Origin: Ulva prolifera
Lineage: Eukaryota > Chlorophyta > Ulvophyceae > Ulvales > Ulvaceae
Direction of reading: 5' to 3'
Assembly: GCA_023078555.1 (NCBI GenBank)
Contig: JALAAN010000010.1
Location: 1,798,001 to 1,862,000 of the forward strand
DNA: 64,000 nt
Positions 1 through 10,000 of the stretch are shown here, one piece after another. The notes under the pieces are model-generated. The model was not told the DNA's origin. It made no database searches and worked only from the letters and a program-made list of their open reading frames with translations. Within the stretch, counting starts at the first letter, position 1, and each line of letters starts with the position of its first letter. The position numbers were made by a program, and so were the translations under genes.

Positions 1-2080
1 GATGTGGTGGTCCCAGGGTTACCAAAACTCATGTCCAGCGCACTCATCGCTATGGCGCATATCGTGCATCGCTGAAGTCGTTGCATGCGTACCTGGCTAT
101 GAACACCTCCGAAAAGACTTGAAAAAGGGCGCAATGGCAGCGCAGCCGTCAACAGATAGGGCAAGCCGAACAAGATTGTCGTCAGACATATCGAACGTAT
201 TGTCATTGGGTCGACAAGTGAGTGCATATGCGTCACAGCAACGGCGAGAGGCTCCTTGAAGAAAGCATGCTTCCAGCGGAGCAGCGCCGAAAGAAACGTG
301 CAAGCCGTTGCGCTCAACGGTAAATTCCTCTAGTCTACGAACACACTCTGTGAAATTAAAATGGCCGACCTGTGCACTGGAGCATCAGCATTGTTCAGTG
401 CACTCATCCGCGACAATATTCTGCTGGCTTGTCCGCTCAGCTTAGAAGGTTTATGAACCAGGATCCAGTACAAACATTCACGCACACATCATGTGGCCAG
501 CATAAGGTCATATATGCTGCTAGATCCTCCAGGGCAGTCTCGCGGCACCGTTGAGCTGCAGCGAACGTTTCCTCGACCGGTCAACGATACAAGCAGCGAC
601 CTGGCCCAAGCCCGTCAAAGAAACTGTACACTCAACGAGGACCCTCACCAGGACCACGACACCGGTGCAGCGCTCTAGAGACATCGAACTGCACTCCACT
701 CAATGCATGGCCTTCGCGGCGTGTATTGCGATTTGCGACAGGCCTAGGCAGGCAGCACGCTTTTCTCTCGCATAGTTTGGCCGATGCTGCATGCGCGTAT
801 ATCGTCACGGAAGAGCAACCGGGTAGAGCCTCTTCCGACATTACGTCCACACTCACTCTCACGCCACGGCAGGCGTCCGCGCGCACACGCCTTAAACTGT
901 GTACAGCTCCGGGGAGCTGGCGGTGCATCGCCGCGGTGCGCCGCGTGGGGTGCCACTGCTTGCGCAAGTCGGGCGCCGCGGCGGCGGAACTCCGCCACGT
1001 GGATGTCGCACCGCCGACACTCTGTAGCAGCTGTGTATGTATGTATGTAGTTACAAAGGACAGAGGCCGGGAAGCGAGCCGTTGCCAGGAATACACACGC
1101 AAATCCATGTATGTATGTAGTTACAAAGGACAGAGGCCGGGCACCGAGCTGTGTATGTATGTAGTTACAAAGGACAGAGGCCGGGCATCGAGCCATCGCT
1201 AGGAACTCACACGCAAATCCACTCATTCACCAGGTCAGTGCACGCCCACTACGGGCAAGTGCACTGCACATGAGAAACTTCAAAAGCGTCTTCACAATTA
1301 GAAAAAACACAGGCATCCAGCTTCACAAGGAAGCAGCTAGTCATCAACCACGCAGCCCATCGTCGCATGATCGTCAAAGCCGTTGCAGCAAACAGCGCTG
1401 GCGTACAGCCAGCAATAAAGCATGTCCTCACGCATCGCAAATGCTCAGAGAGCGGGGTATCGTAGCGGATGAACATGGGATCATAACTTCCACACTGGGA
1501 ACCTGTACGCAGCAGCTGGGTGCCGACAGAATTGGCTGTACGCAGCAGTGCAGCAGGACGCGGGACCGCTGAAGCCATGATCATCTCGAAGCCGCTAGGG
1601 CGCCATAAAAGGGTACAGCGGCGCCACTGAAACGTGAATCTAGATGAAAAGCTTCGCTGAACCTCGTCCGCGCGACCGCTGACAACGGAAGGCAACATGC
1701 AGACATGTGTGCCTCGCCGGTACCGCCCCAAGCCGACCCGCAGAACGGAGCATGCTGGCAATCCGCCATGCCCAGAAGCGAGCCAAACGCCGCACAATAT
1801 TAAAGAGATATCTTGTAGTGCAACCGTATGACCTTCGCCGCCAAGGGACACAGCGGCAGGAGTAGCAGACATGCCGTCACAGCTGAGTCGGGCCAGAGCG
1901 TGCCAAGCCTGTGGTGCGCAGAGCAGAGATGACATGAAACGAACAAGCGCGAAAGAATCAGACAGCAGTATGGACATTTAAATCAACGAGTACGAGCCGG
2001 CCGTGCACCGCAGCACGACCGACCCGAGCTATGGAGTGAAGAGACGAACGACGATAATCAATAAAATAATGTATAATGTA
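1..2080. other. Gene-poor stretch
   Basis: I see no convincing coding exon. Overlapping short open frames occur on both strands without domain signals. The only structure is the short tandem repeat near 1.03-1.19 kb, listed separately. Confidence 0.5.
1030..1190. repeat. Short tandem repeat built on TGTATGTATGTAGTTACAAA
   Basis: Three copies of a unit with TGTATGTATGTAGTTACAAA followed by GGACAGAGGCCGGG start near 1030, 1107 and 1151. Part of the unit (TGTATGTAGTTACAAAGGAC) recurs at about 2078-2097, next to the 3' end of the reverse-transcriptase element. The TTACAAAGGAC core resembles the tip of the GTTACAAGGACAAAG repeat family found elsewhere in the window, but this link is tentative. 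Confidence 0.7.
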
Positions 2081-4920
2081 TGTAGTTACAAAGGACCGAC
2101 ACATTATACATAATGTATAATGTATGTATGTATGCATGATTACATAGCCGTATCCATTTGGACATTGACAACTCCGAAATCCGGGACCGAAAGAGGCATC
2201 CAAGCAACATGCTGCCGCAAACTCTGACTTGCGCCACAGAATGCAACAACACGAGCCAATTCACCGAGAGGGGACGGGCGATTTGCAACACCCGACACCC
2301 CAGCATCACCACCAACACCATCAACACCGACAATAAGCACAACCGCTACATCAGACCACGAAACACCAGAGGCACTGTCATAAGGACCTGGCCGTGCGAG
2401 CAACTGCCGCACCAAAACCGCAACGGCGGAGACATGCCGATCACGATGTGCCACTGGGACAGGTGGCAGAACTGCCCCGATGGGTGCACGTGCGATGTAG
2501 GATGTGAAGACATCAGCAGCACGTGAATATTCCAAATGCTTTTCACTACGGTGCCTACACAAGAAAGGAGACAGACCCGAACGAGCAGACATTAGCACAC
2601 GCACAAGACCGGGCTCAACGGAGTCCATAAACGGGGCTAGTGACCCTAGTTCGTGTGTTATCACACCACGCAACCACTCTCCAGTGACCTTATTGTCGCG
2701 ACCACGCTTCTCAAATCGTTGTTCAAGGTATGCCAACCACATGACAGCCACGACCTTCTCACGGGTAAGATTTGAGTACGTGATTGTGAGAGGGCTTTGT
2801 TTGGACGGCTGATCATGCATGCCGAGACGTTTGGACACCCTGGGTGGCCCACGTCGGCGGCGATGCTCAGGCTCGGGTGGAGCCTGTAAGGCAAGTCTGA
2901 TGTGTGCATATCGTTTCAGTTCTGCCGCAATGGCCGTGATGCGGGAATGAAAGTCCCCGCCCACCCCCGGCCCCCGTTGAGAGTGACCCCGAATCGCGGT
3001 GGATTCCACCGCAACCGGGAATCGCTCCGCCCCCATGTGTGTCAGCTTTGCGTACCAGCAAAGTTTAGCTGCCTTGATCATTGAGCTCACAGGCAGGAGG
3101 CCCGTGTCGGAAAAAAGAATCTCCTCCCTGCAATCGAACTGGTGCAGACCAAACACCATGCGGATTGCCTTTTTACAGATGGTATCAAGTTTGTCGAGTT
3201 CAGTTTTTGGGCCAATCCATACCTCAGCCCCATACAAAGCAGGAGTATATATGAACGCATAAACAAGGCGGAGCCGGGCGGTCACCGGGAGGTAGTGGCA
3301 ACGCAGCACTGGCCGCCACGCGCCAAGTGCCTTGTTCATCTTTGCGCGTACATGATGCATATGTTCAGACCAAGAGCCATTTGACTGGAAGAAAACACCC
3401 AAGTATTTGTAGGTGTGAACAGTCTCCAACTGCGACCCCCGCAGCTGGAAGACAACTGGTGCGCCGCCCTGCGGCTGATTGAACACCATAGTTTTAGACT
3501 TCAACACATTTGGTAAGGAGCGCCATTGAAACAACCATTTATCGATTGTATCAATATGTCCCTGAAGCCCTGCCGGTGTCAAGGACATTGCATTGACATC
3601 ATCTGCATAAGTGAGTCCGGAAATTTTATCGGTGTCTGGTGAGTCAAGGGGAATGCAGTGTTCTTTTGGACGGGTGTGCAGTGTTGCAAGCAGATCATCA
3701 ATGAACACATCAAAGAGAATGGTTGACAGGGGGTCGCCCTGGCCGACCCCGAGGGTGATGGGGAAGTATGGTGATTCCTGGTCTTGGAAGCGCACCCTCG
3801 ATTTCGTGTTGGAGAGCATGTGTGCGATGACCCGACCGAGGCGGCCTGTCACTCCTTTCTGGAGTAGTTTGTACAACAGACCGTCGCGCCACACAGTATC
3901 ATATGCTTTCCGGATGTCCAGGAAGAAAGCATAAAGTGGAGTGTCCGCCGCGGCGGCCGCCCGGACAATGCGTGCAAAGGTGTGGACATGGTCTACACAG
4001 CCGCGATCCTCGCGGAATGCGGCTTGGGACTCATGGAGGGTTATATTGTTTTGGAGGCGGGACCTGAGTAGTGTGCTGAAAAGCTTCCGGAATATTGAAA
4101 GCAGTGTGATACCCCGGTAGTTGGAGGGGTCTGTTGCATCCCCGGCTTTGTGGAGGCTTACAATTGTTCCGAGTGACCACGCATTGGGAATGGTTTCGTG
4201 CGTCCAGCAGAAATTGAGGAGCTGCAGGACGACGGTTTGCAATTGCGGCCCCCCGGCCTTCAGCAGTTCGCAGATGATATCATCGTGGTCTGCGGCTTTC
4301 CAGTTGTGCATTGTAGCAAGTGCTTGTTGAAGTTCGTGAAGTGTGAAGGCATCATCCATCTCTTGGTTGTGTTGAGGCTCATTTTGGCGCCATGCGTGCA
4401 ATGTGTCTCTGACATGTGCATCAGTTTGCTCGCAGAATGCGGCATGTGGGACCGGGTTCATTTCAGATTGGTAGTGATTCGAGAAAACCTGCATCACTGT
4501 GTCTATATTATCAGTGGGGACTCCCCCAGACATAACAGAAGGCACGGGGTGCTCGGCCGTCGAGCCACCCCTGGTTAGCAGTTTCAACAAACGTTTCGCA
4601 GACACCCATGAAACTTTAGACTCAAGTCCTGGCGTGCACGTTTTAGAGACATGGTTGGCTTGCTGTTTGGTGTATGCACGTTTAAGATCGCGTTTCAGCT
4701 GGTTCTTTGTGTTATCGAGCAATCGGGACGGCATGACGCATCCACGGGCCGGCCGGTCGCCCGTCGGGCGGCCGCCCGACGGCGGGCATGTCGGTCCACA
4801 AAACATCAGCAGAAATCGTTGCTGGCGCAGCCACGCGGTGTCAGATATTGACATCATGATGCATCATCTACGTCGCATCGACGTCTCACGTCTCAGCCAT
4901 GACGAAGATGCATGCTAACC
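2080..4920 (-). mobile_element. Non-LTR retrotransposon (LINE), probably 5'-truncated
   Basis: The minus strand holds one long reverse-transcriptase ORF (2140-4857). Downstream of its stop is an AT-rich ATGTATAATGTATG-type tail at about 2080-2135, where a LINE 3' end is expected. No apurinic-type endonuclease domain is visible upstream of the RT in any minus frame, and an in-frame TGA lies just before the first ATG. The copy therefore looks 5'-truncated, although a separate first ORF outside what I recognise is possible. I see no target-site duplication. Both boundaries are approximate. Confidence 0.75.
2140..4857 (-). CDS. LINE-type reverse transcriptase ORF (905 aa)
   Basis: The ORF encodes a reverse transcriptase that would copy element RNA into DNA at a nicked target site. 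Visible RT blocks, in order: a pre-RT region (about residues 100-200) with NWKAADHDDIICELLK; NYRGITLL at about 247; FLDIRKAYDTVW at about 312 with the first catalytic Asp; GVGQGDPLS at about 370; and the catalytic box TYADDVNAM at about 416. After the thumb, roughly 400 residues run to the stop without a domain I can name. The ORF has no frameshift, so the copy is fairly young. Two adjacent ATGs open it. No endonuclease domain precedes the RT, unlike complete L1- or RTE-type elements. The clade cannot be set by eye. Confidence 0.88.
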   Translation of the reverse strand: MMSISDTAWLRQQRFLLMFCGPTCPPSGGRPTGDRPARGCVMPSRLLDNTKNQLKRDLKRAYTKQQANHVSKTCTPGLESKVSWVSAKRLLKLLTRGGSTAEHPVPSVMSGGVPTDNIDTVMQVFSNHYQSEMNPVPHAAFCEQTDAHVRDTLHAWRQNEPQHNQEMDDAFTLHELQQALATMHNWKAADHDDIICELLKAGGPQLQTVVLQLLNFCWTHETIPNAWSLGTIVSLHKAGDATDPSNYRGITLLSIFRKLFSTLLRSRLQNNITLHESQAAFREDRGCVDHVHTFARIVRAAAAADTPLYAFFLDIRKAYDTVWRDGLLYKLLQKGVTGRLGRVIAHMLSNTKSRVRFQDQESPYFPITLGVGQGDPLSTILFDVFIDDLLATLHTRPKEHCIPLDSPDTDKISGLTYADDVNAMSLTPAGLQGHIDTIDKWLFQWRSLPNVLKSKTMVFNQPQGGAPVVFQLRGSQLETVHTYKYLGVFFQSNGSWSEHMHHVRAKMNKALGAWRPVLRCHYLPVTARLRLVYAFIYTPALYGAEVWIGPKTELDKLDTICKKAIRMVFGLHQFDCREEILFSDTGLLPVSSMIKAAKLCWYAKLTHMGAERFPVAVESTAIRGHSQRGPGVGGDFHSRITAIAAELKRYAHIRLALQAPPEPEHRRRRGPPRVSKRLGMHDQPSKQSPLTITYSNLTREKVVAVMWLAYLEQRFEKRGRDNKVTGEWLRGVITHELGSLAPFMDSVEPGLVRVLMSARSGLSPFLCRHRSEKHLEYSRAADVFTSYIARAPIGAVLPPVPVAHRDRHVSAVAVLVRQLLARPGPYDSASGVSWSDVAVVLIVGVDGVGGDAGVSGVANRPSPLGELARVVAFCGASQSLRQHVAWMPLSVPDFGVVNVQMDTAM

Positions 4921-5150
4921 ATTGCCATCGGAACAGGCAGAACAGACGCCAAGCGCTGACCCGGGACCGCCTGGCCTGGCCGGTGGTCCTGGGCCGCCAC
5001 CTTTGGCGCCCCTGACGCCATCCTCGGTTGTGTCCTCTGAGTGTCTCTCGCAGCCCATCCCGCTGTATGCCCCTCTTGCCAGCGACGACGGTGCCGTGCT
5101 CAGCTCGATGCCAGTCGGTCACCGCATTTCAGTGCATCTCAGGGGTGGTA

Positions 5151-5464
5151 TGTGTTACAAGGATAAATGCGGCGAGGTGGGCAGCACCGCGAAAGAAGCA
5201 GAGCTAGCACAAAACCAGACACCCACACAACACACACAGAATCCACCACACGCCCAGAAATCGACGTCGCACCCAGAACCTCAGATCGCTACACACCAAC
5301 ACCCACACAGACACACACCGTCCCACACACACACACACCCACACCGTGCTGCCGTTGCGTGGGTGTGTTGATGTGGGCTGCGTGTGGCTTAATGCGTGGT
5401 GTACGGTTCCCCTGGTTGTTGCTCGCGGTGCTACCTGCCTTGCTTGCTTTGTCCTTGTAACACA
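5151..5464. mobile_element. Short inverted-repeat (MITE-like) element, family A
   Basis: The left end reads TGTGTTACAAGGATAAATGC and continues with a G/A-rich stretch that includes GGGCAGCACCGCGAAAG. The right end, read in reverse complement, starts TGTGTTACAAGGACAAAGC and continues with GGCAGGTAGCACCGCGA. The termini are thus inverted repeats of about 45-50 bp. The interior is a CACACCC-rich simple sequence with no coding content. I could not find a clear target-site duplication, so the superfamily is undetermined. Single termini of the same family occur at seven other places in the window. Confidence 0.7.
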
Positions 5465-7079
5465 CACCCACACCACGACGCTTGTCCCCGCACGACAGAG
5501 CTGCTCCCGACGAGGCGCCGTGGTGGTATGCGTGGTGATGTATGTGCGGTGTACTATGGGTTCATGTAGCCCTTGGGAACTTGGAGGCAGTGCTGCACCC
5601 AGGTGATATTGCCCAGCAGATGATCTTCCGCCAAGTGGCGACCTGCTTTGTGCTAGCTATAGGCCGCCTCTGTGGCAAGATGGGCCTTGAGGGAGTCAAG
5701 CAGCACTTTCAAGAGGCGACGGCTGTGGGCGGGGTGGACTTGGATCGCCCCTCCGCAGTCACACCATGCTGGTTCACAATATCCCATGCATGCGGGCTGC
5801 ATCGGCCGCGCCTTGTTTCGGAAGCTGACTGCCTTGCGCATGTAGCCACTCACAGTGCCATACTACCACTTGAGCGAGCCGTGGCTCGGGGTCGCGAGTC
5901 GTCTTGTGCGTTATCACATCCACGCGATGCTATCTATACAAGCGTAACATCTGATACCTGCCCCGTCGCCTTTGTCCCTCCCTCGTGGCCACACCCTGGC
6001 GACGGCATCCAACATTGCATGCCCTATGTCCCATGCATGCGTCGCCGGCCTCAGCCTGCGGGGTGGGTCATGCGCTCACCTCCACGGCGGACTTCGCAGG
6101 GTCAGTGTGAAGGTCTCGCTTTCCAAGACCCCCAAGCCACAAACCCACCACTGATACAGACACCAAGATGCACACGGCCCATGCCAGTACGCCTCCGGCC
6201 ACATTCGAGCTCTACATACTACGCAGAACATAGTAGTGTCTCGCACAGTCTAGGCCGTCATGCCGCAAACGAGCTGACGCTCAGAGTATCTCATGCATGC
6301 TGGTCGCCGTGGCGACTTTCACCTAGCGACTTGAATGGCTTCACTAGATGCAGGCGCTGTAGCCCTGGCAAGCAGTGGACTTGTCATCAGGGGGGGGGGG
6401 CGGGTGCTAGGCGGAGGTGCAGGGGGAGCCCTTGCCGGTGTCCCCGACCGACCACTCCCCGCACTCCGGCACCCCGCAGAACCCTGACGGCGGGCATGAT
6501 GACCCCTGCAAGCGCAACACCTGAACTGATCTCTGCCCGCTCCTTCACACGGAGTAGCAAAGGTGGCCGATGTGATTGTGTTCGGGTATGCATGCATGCA
6601 ATTACGCGATCCGCAGACTCAGTCGTGGCCACAAGGGCATCGTACTCATCAAACGGGGGAGCAAGTGTCGTCTAGGGGTGCATCTATTGGGATCCGCAGA
6701 GCGCCTGTTGGAACGTGAGTCTGACCGAAGGCGTCCGACATGGCCACTAGCATTTGCGGCGTATGTGTGACACGGGGCAACAGCTCAGAGGAGATCAGCC
6801 CAGAGTCCCTGAGGCATCCACAGGGGCATCGTGCGCCGACATGTAGGCGAAGGATGTATTGGGTGGATTTGCGCAGACGGCATGACTCTCCATTCGACAT
6901 GGGCATGTACCACACACTGGGCGATACGCAGATTATCTCTAGTGCCCCAGAGCAGCAAGGCGGCAGCAGGAGTGGTCGGGGCGCAACAACAAATCTCATG
7001 AGCACAACGGGCCATTGTGTGGCTGAGCACGGGGTGGCCGGGGGCGCACATCAGCACACGCAGACATGCACACTCGCAC
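5465..7079. other. Stretch without an assignable gene, downstream of the M8 gene
   Basis: This lies 3' of the last recognisable exon of the M8-type gene and may hold further exons or its 3' UTR. A 377-codon frame on the plus strand (5542-6675) shows no domain and mixed composition, so I treat it as chance. A short G run occurs near 6390. The true 3' end of the M8 gene was not found. Confidence 0.4.
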
Positions 7080-10000
7080 GGAGCAGTCGGGCCCGCCCCA
7101 GCCGATGTGGCAGAAGCAGCGGCCCTCGAGGCAGTCGCCGCGGCCGCTGCAGTCGTTGAGCTCCGGCGTCGCACACGTCAGCAGCCCGGGGCTGCCGCAC
7201 ATCAGCTCGTCCGGAGGGCAGCCGCTCATCGTGCCTGCATGTGCCACGCTCAGAGTCACCCTCTGAGTGCAGCCGCCAGCCGCAAAGCATGCCGCCACCC
7301 TGATGATGAAGTGTCGTCAAAGATGCATCATGTGGATGCAGCGTGCCACGCTGGCAAATGCATGGAGGTCCCACATCTTGGAGGATGAACTCATCGTCTT
7401 GGTTGAGAGGAGTAGGTGTGACATGTGCAAAGACAAGGTGATGGCGTTGTGTGCCTAGCTATCTGAGACACCGATAATGGTACTAGAGCAGCATTGATGC
7501 AAAGGAAATGAGCTCGGTATGCCCCAGGATGAAGTCAATGTCGGCCCAGCAAATTTCCGCGAGTGCCGCTGATGTGTCAATTGCAGGCATGCGCAGTGTG
7601 GGGGCCGCACCGGCGCAGGGCTGCCCCGCCACGAGGACCTGGCCGGTGGGGGAGCAGCTGAGGTCTGCGGCGCACCGAAGCTGCCTGGGGGCGCCGCCAG
7701 GCGCCGCCTCGTTGATGCACCGCGACCCAGGCGTGCTCTGGCAGTCGATCGTCTGGTCATTATCATCCACAGACTGCATCAACTTGCGCAGGTGACTTGT
7801 AACAGAATCAAACAGAATCATGCTTACATGGGATGTTGGACTCTCCAAATGGGCACAAAAAGCCGCTGTATCGCCTTGAAATTACGGGAAAACAGCAACA
7901 ATTTTCACAGTAAGCTGAAGGAAAATTTCGCTGAACAAGCGCATAGCTGGGCAATGAGTGGTATAACCCAGCATGACTCTACTGCATGAGGCATCAAGAA
8001 CAGCGCACCGTAAACGGAGTGTCGATATCCACTGTGTAGATGTTGTCGTAGGTGGCACTCTCATCGTCCGCAAAGAACCGGGGCCGGCAGACGGCCTGGC
8101 CAGAGAAGTCGTGGAAGCATGCCGTCGAGCCGCTGTCGGCCGGGTCGCAGAGGTAGCGCGCCGAGGCGGGGTCCGCGAGCGCCTCGGCGGCAGTGCCGGT
8201 GACAAAGGCGCAGCCGGCCTGGTAGCCGTACGAGTCGAAGCCCACACTGCCGTACTTCACATCATACCTGCACGGACCGAGGTTCGTGCAAGTCATCTGC
8301 GGCTTGTGCGTTGGCGCGCCACTGAAAGCGCGCCACTGCAGCCGCGAAAGCGATGGACGTTGCGCATCATGCTGACCACCGGGAGTGGGTGACTGGGCGG
8401 GCAGCTCACTCATCATGTACTCCAGGTACACGGACCTACTTCGGGACTGTCAAGTGATCAATATCTAACTCAATATTCAGCATACGTGCCACAGTGTTGA
8501 ACATCTGAGGCGTGGATGACTCAGACCGAGATCCCTTCGTGCGGCCGGCCGATCGCGATGGGGCTTAGATCTGAAGCAAATGATTCATGGCAGGAATCCG
8601 AGACGGAATTTTCAACCCGGAAGTACTTGTAGATGTTGCTGCATCGCCACTGGGCAAGGCAGGCGCCCCATGGGTCTGTTCCCACGTACACTCTGCAGGT
8701 CTGTATGGGCATGCAGCTGTGAACGTGGCTCGGGACACACACGTGCAGACATGCATGGGCGGCTGGGGGTACTCAAATGCAGTTGCAGCGCACCAGCCGG
8801 TGTCCTGCAGGCGGGCGAGCGTGACGTCCGTCACCGCCCCGCGGGAGTAGTGCACAAAGTTGCCTGTGCCTTTTCCTCCAGAATTCATCAGGTTCCCCTG
8901 CACTCCGGTCACCGGGTTAACGTTATGCATGCCATCTGTGGTGATCAGGTAGACTTCGAAGCTGCAGATTTGCATGGCGCATGCCAGGGCTGAAGCGGGC
9001 TGCCACCGGCCGAGATGACCCCCTCGCCAAAGCCCAATTCTCGGGGCCAACGGCGTAGACTGGCGATGCATGCTTGCACAGGGAGCAGGCGCGCACGCCC
9101 GGGCACACAAAAGCAGCGCATGCATGAACAGAGGCACTGCCAGCGTGCACGTGCTCTGCCATACCATGGCGGCTATCAACAATATAATATTCACATCAAG
9201 CGCAGCCGCCGCACACTGAAGACTACAACACCTGTACACTAGAGAAGGCACGCCCCCACCCTACTCCTGCCCCCCCTCTCCATTCGAACAGTACAACAAA
9301 CTTGCAAACAGTACATATGTGTCCTTTGCAAACAGTGCATATGTGTCCCGTTAACAACTAACGTTAGTGTGACGAGGTACATCCATGCGAATTGACTATC
9401 GATGGGCGGGGGCGCACGTTGAAGTGGCGCATCGAGAGGTCCCACGAGGCCACTCCGCGGTGCCACGCCAGCAGCGCCCCGACGAGGTCGGGGCAGCCGA
9501 AGTGCAGCCGCGCCTCGCGCACCGCGTTGGGCGACACGAAGGCCCAGTACGGCCCGATGCCCACCGGCCCCGCCACCCCCGGCGCCTCTGCCGCCGACAC
9601 CTCCCGCACAATGTCCTCGTCGTCTTGTCCCCCCGCCGGATACGCATTGAACCCCTGCATGCATGTTGTGGATGCGTACGTTCAGGGCGGAGGTATGCCG
9701 TCACTGCACATGCACAATCTGAAGAATGCCTGGTAGCGTTGTGCCCCCGCTGCCATTTTGCTACTAGCACTGCTGCAACTAAGACTTGGCCACCCACAAG
9801 TAAATGCTCAAGGTGTTCGGATCTATTGACCGCCAGAAAGTTAAAACGGCAATCAAAATTGTGGTCTATTTTCATTGTCGTTGAACTGATCAATATACAG
9901 TCACGGTCGTGACGATGCGGTCGTCCATCTAGATGATTTCATAGCCACGACGTGGTCATAGCCCAGCACACAGCACACAGCACAGACGCGTACACGCATC

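Noticed and set aside
5542..6675. 377-codon open frame on the plus strand
   Set aside because: No domain, erratic composition rich in Arg/Pro/Cys, passes through a G run and simple sequence, and starts inside repeat-flanking DNA. It looks like a chance GC-rich frame.
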